Below, piece by piece: positions 7,738 through 12,325 of a DNA stretch of 12,325 bases (the first letter of the stretch is position 1; each line of letters starts with the position of its first letter). This DNA is from an uncultured Verrucomicrobiota bacterium (GTDB taxonomy: Bacteria; Verrucomicrobiota; Verrucomicrobiae; Verrucomicrobiales; DEV007), in contig CACJBM010000063.1 in the NCBI GenBank assembly GCA_902591645.1, positions 1-12,325 on the forward strand, read 5' to 3'. Position numbers and translations under genes: made by a program. Below the pieces are notes generated by a model that was given only the letters and a program-made list of their open reading frames with translations, did no database searches and had not been told where the DNA came from.

Positions 7738-8592
7738 TTAAAGCAGATATCGATTACTCTCTAGACCAGTCACTCCCGGCTCCACTACAAAGACTCTACC
7801 CGCTAACGGTTCTTCCTCTTCATTAATCTCAACCCTCGCCGAAGTGACAAATAGCTGACTAAGGTCATTACCGCCAAAGGCGCAAGAAGTGATCTTCGAA
7901 ACCGGAAAATCGATCTTCCCTTCAATCTTTCCAGAACCGGGATCAATGCAGAGCACTTTAGAGCCTCCCCAAAAAGCAATCCATAAACGACCTTCCGAAT
8001 CGGTCGTCATGCCATCAGGAAAGCCATCGTCCTCCGTAAATTTAATCAACTCTCTCTTGTCTTTAATTTGACCTGAGCTCAGGTCAAAATCGAAAGCACA
8101 AACGCAGCGGGTAGGACTATCAATATAATAGAGTTCCTCATTATTCGTTGACCACGCAATCCCATTAGAGACCGTCACTCCTGCATGGGCAGGCTCAAGG
8201 TTCCTTTCTGTTGAACAGCAGTAAAGCGTCCCCAGAGGATCCATCTCCTCTCTGTCCATGGTGCCTACCCAGAGCCTTCCTTTCTCATCACACTTCCCAT
8301 CGTTGAATCGCAATCGAGGGATCGGATCTGCCTCGACCAGACTCTGAAAAGACCAGTCCGAACGGTTAATAGAAAAGATACCATTATCAATTGCTGCGAC
8401 TAGAGTCTCATCATCAGCGAGAACAACGCACCCGGGATTCCCTGAAACGTCTCTGTCCATTGTCACATCATTTTCAAAGTCATGCTCCAGTATCTTTTTT
8501 CCTAGAATATCAACCCAAAGGAGCCTCTCAGTAACTGAGTCCCAAAAAGGGCCTTCACCAAGATGACTAGAAACATTTCCGACCAATTCCAT
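7738..8592 (-). CDS. SMP-30/gluconolactonase/LRE family protein
   Basis: This is a six-bladed beta-propeller that typically hydrolyses sugar lactones or other esters with one divalent metal. The four expected ligands are present: E13 (LGEGPFWD), N97 (RFNDGK), N143 (SNGIAW) and D193 (FPDGM). They fit the spacing of human SMP30 (E18, N103, N154, D204). Other blade signatures are RLLWVDI, GRLWVGTMD and GRLWIAFWGG. At 284 residues the length is normal, and no signal peptide is present. The start is ATG at 8592 with AAAAGG about 10 bases upstream. It is the last gene of the - strand run that begins with guaB, 21 bases after the small membrane-protein gene. That is an unexpected companion for purine synthesis genes. 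The true substrate is unknown. Confidence 0.9.
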   Translation of the reverse strand: MELVGNVSSHLGEGPFWDSVTERLLWVDILGKKILEHDFENDVTMDRDVSGNPGCVVLADDETLVAAIDNGIFSINRSDWSFQSLVEADPIPRLRFNDGKCDEKGRLWVGTMDREEMDPLGTLYCCSTERNLEPAHAGVTVSNGIAWSTNNEELYYIDSPTRCVCAFDFDLSSGQIKDKRELIKFTEDDGFPDGMTTDSEGRLWIAFWGGSKVLCIDPGSGKIEGKIDFPVSKITSCAFGGNDLSQLFVTSARVEINEEEEPLAGRVFVVEPGVTGLESNRYLL

Positions 8593-8613
8593 ATTTACTT
8601 ACCTTTTGTGAGC

Positions 8614-8931
8614 TTACTGGAGCCAGGCCGCTTTTCCGGAAACATGAGCCAAGACAGCAGCGGCCCCAATCGCAATGACCATGACAATTATCGCAAAAAT
8701 ATAACTGGCCGGCTCTTCTTCTTGCTGACTTTCCTCCTCAAAATCTTGGGACTCTCGAAGCAAAGACACATCAAGAATCTCTTCATCAGGTTCGTTAGAT
8801 CCTATTTGCCTTGCGATAGGATTAGCATCTTCATCCGCCAGTCGTTTCTTATTCCTAGAATAACCAAGGGCTGAAGCGATAGGACTGATCACAGGATCAT
8901 CTTCTACTCCTTCTTCCTCTCCATCGCTCAT
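8614..8931 (-). CDS. Small acidic tail-anchored membrane protein, unknown function
   Basis: I do not recognise this 105-residue protein. Residues 1-76 are hydrophilic and strongly acidic (EEE, DEE, EEES and QQEEE runs). Residues about 77-97 form one transmembrane helix, followed by a short tail (HVSGKAAWLQ). With no N-terminal signal, it should be C-terminally anchored with the acidic part in the cytoplasm. The soluble part carries two similar motifs 21 residues apart, PIASALG (17-23) and PIARQIG (38-44), which may be a short binding repeat. It is likely real: it sits precisely between guaA (stop five bases upstream of its ATG) and the SMP-30 gene (21 bases downstream) on the same strand, and shares the G-rich sense-strand bias of its neighbours. 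No Shine-Dalgarno sequence is seen. Confidence 0.75.
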   Translation of the reverse strand: MSDGEEEGVEDDPVISPIASALGYSRNKKRLADEDANPIARQIGSNEPDEEILDVSLLRESQDFEEESQQEEEPASYIFAIIVMVIAIGAAAVLAHVSGKAAWLQ

Positions 8932-8936
8932 TTTAT

Positions 8937-10457
8937 TTACTCTAGCTCAATGCTTGCCGGAGGCTTTGTGGAAATGTCATAGAAGACTCTATTGATCCCG
9001 GCAACACTATTAAGTATTTCATTCGATATTTTTCGTAAAAGATCCGGAGGAAGCTCAACCCAGTCCGCCGTCATCGCATCTTCACTGATCACCGCTCTCA
9101 GAGCCACTGACCATTCGTAAGAACGCTCATCTCCCTTTACTCCTACAGTCTTGATTGGAAGGAGCCCGCAATATGCCTGCCAAACCTTGTCGTACCAGCC
9201 ACTCTCCTTCAAATGCCTCATGAAAATGGCATCCCCTTCTCTTACAATTTTAAGTTTTTCTTCTGTCACTTCACCAGGGACTCTGACTCCCAATCCCGGA
9301 CCAGGGAAAGGATGCCTATATAGAATTTCCCGTGGAATACCAAAGCTCTCACCCAAGGCTCTGACCTCATCCTTAAAAAGTTCTGCTAACGGCTCAATGA
9401 CTTTACCTTCGGCCTGCAAATCCAAAATTTTCTGTACTCGGTTATGATGTGTCTTAATTGTAGATGCAATTGATCCACTCGTAGCACTTTCTATTACATC
9501 GGGGTAAAGTGTGCCTTGAGCTAAGAGCTCTACATTGTCCGCAGCACCAAAGAACACATCGACAAAAAGATCCCCAATGCGGCGACGCTTTTCCTCTGGC
9601 TCATCAACACCATTAATGGCCTCAAGAAATCTTTCTGACGCATCAACGACTTCGATGTCTATTCCTAACTCCTCAAATTGTGAGACTACTTCTGGAGTCT
9701 CGTCCTTTCTCATTAAACCATTATCCACATAAATGGCGCGGAGCTTAGTCCCAGCCTCATGTAACAACACTGCTAATACTGTAGAATCGACTCCTCCCGA
9801 GACTCCGCAAACCACTTCCCTTCCGGCCACTTCGTCTCTGACCTGTTCTATCAAATGGTCCCTGAAAGCTTCAATTTTAAATCCAGGATCATCGTCAACC
9901 ATCTCAAGAAAGTTCTCGAGGACCGAGCGGCCCTCATGGCTATGTGTCACTTCAGGGTGGAACTGTATACCATAGAACTTATCAGACAATTGAATCGCTA
10001 CCGGCACATCGTCCTCATTCCTTCCAATGATTTTAGCCCCATCAGGCAATTGGGTACATGTGTCGGAATGACTCATCCATATCTGGGAAGACTCACTGAG
10101 CCCCTTAAATAAATCAGATCCATTTTCAGGGCTCAAAGTCGCTGGCCCATATTCCCTAGTGGTCCCGGGCTCGACAGCGCCTCCGTGCTTCTTATTGAGC
10201 AATTGCATTCCATAGCAAATACCGAGGACCGGAACATCTAAGTTCTTCAAGTAATCTAGATCAACGTCCGGAGCATCAGGGTCTGATACACTCTTGGGCC
10301 CGCCTGAAAGAATTATACCCTTAGGTGTGGGATGATCTTTTAATTGGTCAGGATTATATAGCCTAGCATAGTATCCCAACTCTCTGAGCCGTCTCACTAT
10401 TAACTGAGTGTACTGAGACCCAAAGTCAACGACGATGATCTGGGGAAGGACTTCCAT
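8937..10457 (-). CDS. guaA: GMP synthase (glutamine-hydrolysing)
   Basis: GuaA converts XMP to GMP using ATP and glutamine, the last step of de novo GMP synthesis. The class I glutamine amidotransferase domain (about 6-190) has nucleophile C81 in GICYGMQLL and H167/E169 in QFHPEV. The ATP-pyrophosphatase domain follows, with its P-loop SGGVDST from 220. The C-terminal dimerisation domain carries HPFPGPGLGVRV and ends in PPASIELE, where most family members end in IEWE (my recollection). At 506 residues it is slightly shorter than the E. coli enzyme (525). It follows guaB by 35 bases, and the two catalyse consecutive reactions. No Shine-Dalgarno sequence precedes the ATG at 10457. Confidence 0.98.
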   Translation of the reverse strand: MEVLPQIIVVDFGSQYTQLIVRRLRELGYYARLYNPDQLKDHPTPKGIILSGGPKSVSDPDAPDVDLDYLKNLDVPVLGICYGMQLLNKKHGGAVEPGTTREYGPATLSPENGSDLFKGLSESSQIWMSHSDTCTQLPDGAKIIGRNEDDVPVAIQLSDKFYGIQFHPEVTHSHEGRSVLENFLEMVDDDPGFKIEAFRDHLIEQVRDEVAGREVVCGVSGGVDSTVLAVLLHEAGTKLRAIYVDNGLMRKDETPEVVSQFEELGIDIEVVDASERFLEAINGVDEPEEKRRRIGDLFVDVFFGAADNVELLAQGTLYPDVIESATSGSIASTIKTHHNRVQKILDLQAEGKVIEPLAELFKDEVRALGESFGIPREILYRHPFPGPGLGVRVPGEVTEEKLKIVREGDAIFMRHLKESGWYDKVWQAYCGLLPIKTVGVKGDERSYEWSVALRAVISEDAMTADWVELPPDLLRKISNEILNSVAGINRVFYDISTKPPASIELE

Positions 10458-10492
10458 AATAAAACTAAATAAATTCGCAGGACTCGGACCAA

Positions 10493-11953
10493 TTAGTCCA
10501 TTGATTGATAATTGATTGGCTCTTCGGTAACAACAATGTCATGCGGATGACTTTCCTTCAAGCCTCCAGAAGTAATTCTCGTAAACTCAGCCTTTTCTCT
10601 GAGTTCCTTCAGACTGGATGCCCCGACATAGCCCATTCCCGAACGTAATCCTCCGACTAACTGAAAGATCATATCTGCTAATCTTCCACGATAAGGAACC
10701 CTAGCTTCGACACCTTCGGCCACTAATTTACCTGAAGCATTTTGCCCATACCTGTCACTGGAACCTTTCCTCATCGCTTTGACTGATCCCATTCCTCTGT
10801 ACTCTTTAAATGTTCTGCCCTGCCAATTGACCATTGAACCAGGAGATTCTCGAGTCCCGGCTAATAATGAGCCCAACATGACAAGATCGGCCCCCGCAGC
10901 AAGTGCCTTCACGATGTCGCCAGAATAACGAATTCCGCCATCAGCTATGACGGTGACTCCCTCTGGCCTACAAACTTCAGCTACATTTTTTACTGCTGTG
11001 AATTGCGGCATACCGACTCCGGATATGACTCTCGTTGTGCAGATGGATCCAGGCCCGACTCCAACTTTAACTGCACTTACTCCGGCACTGACCAAATCAT
11101 GAGCCCCTTCAGCGGTGACCACGTTCCCAGCGACTACGGGCGTCTCAGGGTGACTACTTACAAGATCTGCAATCACCTCCAGGACTCTCGTCGTATGGCC
11201 AGTGGCCGCATCAATGAATAACGCATCAGCTCCTGACTCAACCATTGCACTTGCCCTTTCCCTCGAATCACCTCCAACACCAATCGCGGCTCCGACACGG
11301 AGCTGTCCGTTCTCATCCTTTGAAGCATTTGTATAACGCTGGCGAATCTCAATATCCTTAGTCGTAATCATACCGGCTAACTTTCCTTCAGCATCAACTA
11401 GCGGAAGCTTCTCTAGACGATTCTTGTATAGAGTTTGCCTCACTTCTTCCTGCGATACATCTTTAGGAGCAGAGATTAGCCTTTCTTTAGGGGTCATCAT
11501 CTCGCTGACGCAGGTAGATTCATCTTCCACATACCAAATGTCACGATTCGTGACCATTCCGACCAATGTTCCGTCCGCATCGATTACAGGAAATCCTGAA
11601 ACTCCATGCTCATTCATTACTTCATGTAACTGGCCTAAAGTTGTGTCCTCAGTTACAGTTATTGGTTTATGAATTACCGTGTTTTCTGATCTTTTTACTT
11701 TTTTTACATAAGAAGACTGCTCCTCTATAGGACAATTCCTATGAATGACTCCCATTCCTCCCTCACGGGCCAATGCAATCGCCAATTCCGCTTCAGTGAC
11801 CGTATCCATCGCCGAAGACAGTATGGGAATATTCACACTGATTGAATTAGTCAGTAATGACTGAATATTTGATTCAGAAGGCAAAATAGAGCTCTTCTTA
11901 GGCACAAGAAGAACATCATCGAAACTGAGACCTAAAGAAAACTCCTCTGCCAT
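10493..11953 (-). CDS. guaB: Inosine-5'-monophosphate dehydrogenase
   Basis: GuaB oxidises IMP to XMP with NAD+, the committed step to guanine nucleotides. With the start at ATG 11953 the protein is 486 residues, the usual length, and begins MAEEFSLGLSFDDVLLVP as family members do. An open frame extends to a TTG at 11986, but the 11 extra residues are atypical. The barrel is interrupted by two CBS domains at about 93-205, which usually bind adenine or guanine nucleotides for allosteric control. The catalytic loop GPGSICTTR places the nucleophile at C305. DGGIRYSGDIVKAL and VMLGSLLAGT form the IMP phosphate site, and the flap carries RYGQ at 401-404. It is the first gene of the probable guaB-guaA-small protein-SMP-30 operon, and it starts 89 bases after the ROK gene ends on the same strand. 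Confidence 0.97.
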   Translation of the reverse strand: MAEEFSLGLSFDDVLLVPKKSSILPSESNIQSLLTNSISVNIPILSSAMDTVTEAELAIALAREGGMGVIHRNCPIEEQSSYVKKVKRSENTVIHKPITVTEDTTLGQLHEVMNEHGVSGFPVIDADGTLVGMVTNRDIWYVEDESTCVSEMMTPKERLISAPKDVSQEEVRQTLYKNRLEKLPLVDAEGKLAGMITTKDIEIRQRYTNASKDENGQLRVGAAIGVGGDSRERASAMVESGADALFIDAATGHTTRVLEVIADLVSSHPETPVVAGNVVTAEGAHDLVSAGVSAVKVGVGPGSICTTRVISGVGMPQFTAVKNVAEVCRPEGVTVIADGGIRYSGDIVKALAAGADLVMLGSLLAGTRESPGSMVNWQGRTFKEYRGMGSVKAMRKGSSDRYGQNASGKLVAEGVEARVPYRGRLADMIFQLVGGLRSGMGYVGASSLKELREKAEFTRITSGGLKESHPHDIVVTEEPINYQSMD

Positions 11954-11970
11954 GCACAATAATGTGTGCA
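11953..11970 (-). repeat. Small inverted repeat at the guaB start codon
   Basis: The arms TGCACA and TGTGCA are perfect complements separated by six bases. In the transcript they could form a six-pair hairpin directly against the guaB ATG, or act in DNA as a small operator. Inverted repeats of this size are expected several times by chance in 12 kb, so only the position makes it worth listing. Confidence 0.25.
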
Positions 11971-12042
11971 GAACAAAAACAAGCAAGTAAATACTGAGAC
12001 TAAATTTCTCGTCTTTAACAATGCCTTATCAAGTTAAAACCT
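11971..12042 (-). promoter_or_regulatory. Intergenic region upstream of guaB
   Basis: This AT-rich spacer separates the ROK gene stop from guaB. A promoter for the guaBA operon may lie here. TTGATA followed 17 bases later by AGAAAT on the - strand is the best pair I could find, and the -10 is weak. No terminator hairpin for the ROK gene is visible, so read-through from ROK into guaB is possible. Confidence 0.3.
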
Positions 12043-12325
12043 CTATACACGCTCTAATGCATAAGAAGCTGCTCCTATAGCGACAGCAAGGTCTCCAGTC
12101 TTAGCAATGCGAAAATCCACTGCATTAGCGAGCGGCTCAGATCCATATTTATGAACAACCTCTTTCAGACCTTCGAGATAAAGTTCGGGCATTTTTTCAG
12201 CTAGGCCTCCTCCCAGAACGACAACTTCAGGAGCTAATAATTCAACAACACTTGTCACTCCAACGCCTAAATAATAAATGCTCCTCTTAATAATTTGAAG
12301 AACTCTCTCTTCTCCTGCATCAATG
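12043..12325 (-). CDS. ROK-family sugar kinase or regulator, C-terminal part (runs off the window)
   Basis: The frame is open from the right edge of the window to a TAG at 12043-12045, giving about 94 residues of the C-terminal end. The sequence YYLGVGVTSVVELLAPEVV followed by VLGGGLAE is the ROK C-terminal nucleotide-site region, with the GGG motif. It ends in DLAVAIGAASYAL, also typical of the family. A GTG at 12258 would give a 71-residue product, but homology continues upstream of it, so it is internal. ROK members include glucokinase, other sugar kinases and XylR/NagC-type repressors. The diagnostic N-terminal ATP motif or helix-turn-helix lies outside the window, so the type cannot be decided. 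Confidence 0.88.
   Translation of the reverse strand, partial: IDAGEERVLQIIKRSIYYLGVGVTSVVELLAPEVVVLGGGLAEKMPELYLEGLKEVVHKYGSEPLANAVDFRIAKTGDLAVAIGAASYALERV

Noticed and set aside
4151..8592. A dedicated catabolic cluster of the enolase-superfamily, PhyH and SMP-30 genes
   Set aside because: The genes are on different strands and in different transcription units, with no shared transporter or regulator, so a common pathway cannot be supported.
8563..8874. A 103-codon + strand open frame opposite the small membrane-protein gene
   Set aside because: The - strand frame fits exactly between guaA and the SMP-30 gene and has coherent acidic and membrane regions. The + frame has no such context and overlaps the SMP-30 start.
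11954..11986. TTG start at 11986 for guaB
   Set aside because: It would add 11 hydrophobic residues not found in IMP dehydrogenases, while ATG at 11953 gives the usual N-terminus and length.
12043..12258. A complete 71-residue small protein starting at GTG 12258
   Set aside because: The frame stays open to the window edge and the upstream residues continue the ROK C-terminal pattern, so this is the end of a larger gene.

Overview
The window looks like chromosomal DNA of a moderately AT-rich free-living Gram-negative-type bacterium. A Verrucomicrobiota (Opitutae/Puniceicoccales-like) source would fit: a BatE-like TPR/SH3 protein, a LysM lipoprotein, an anchored amidase, and enolase-superfamily, PhyH and SMP-30 enzymes all lie close together. 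This assignment rests on gene repertoire only and is low confidence. No rRNA, tRNA, CRISPR array, insertion sequence, phage gene or recognisable defence system was seen.

Layout. 1-220 is a non-coding leader with a weak Pho-box-like site. 221-1534 is a polyphosphate kinase 1 gene that loses its reading frame immediately after the catalytic histidine. 1482-2219 is a BatE-like TPR/membrane/SH3 protein whose own N-terminus is missing. The two truncated genes meet at about 1507-1512. At the same place the G/C bias of the + strand reverses, from G-rich to C-rich, and it stays C-rich to the end of the window whichever way the genes point. This is a rearrangement breakpoint or an assembly/amplification chimera, not a normal gene boundary.

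2195-4154 is an envelope pair: an N-terminally anchored amidase (-) diverging from a three-LysM lipoprotein (+). 4151-6651 holds two - strand genes, an AI-2E/PerM-family membrane protein followed by an enolase-superfamily enzyme of unknown substrate. 6794-7732 is a PhyH-type Fe(II)/2-oxoglutarate dioxygenase on +. 7738-11953 is a probable - strand operon: guaB, guaA, a small acidic tail-anchored protein, and an SMP-30/gluconolactonase enzyme. The window ends inside the 3' part of a ROK-family sugar kinase/regulator gene (12043-12325, -).

How the genes work together. GuaB and GuaA make GMP from IMP in two steps. The amidase and LysM protein probably act on or bind peptidoglycan. The PhyH, SMP-30 and enolase-superfamily proteins suggest oxidation, lactone hydrolysis and dehydration or isomerisation of small organic acids, but no shared pathway can be demonstrated. 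Genes are very tightly packed: the three convergent pairs overlap by 25 and 4 bases or are separated by 5. Most start codons lack an obvious Shine-Dalgarno sequence.

The most notable observations are the double gene truncation with the skew reversal, the small membrane protein inside the guaBA operon, and the oversized enolase-superfamily enzyme. No clearly novel multi-gene system is visible.
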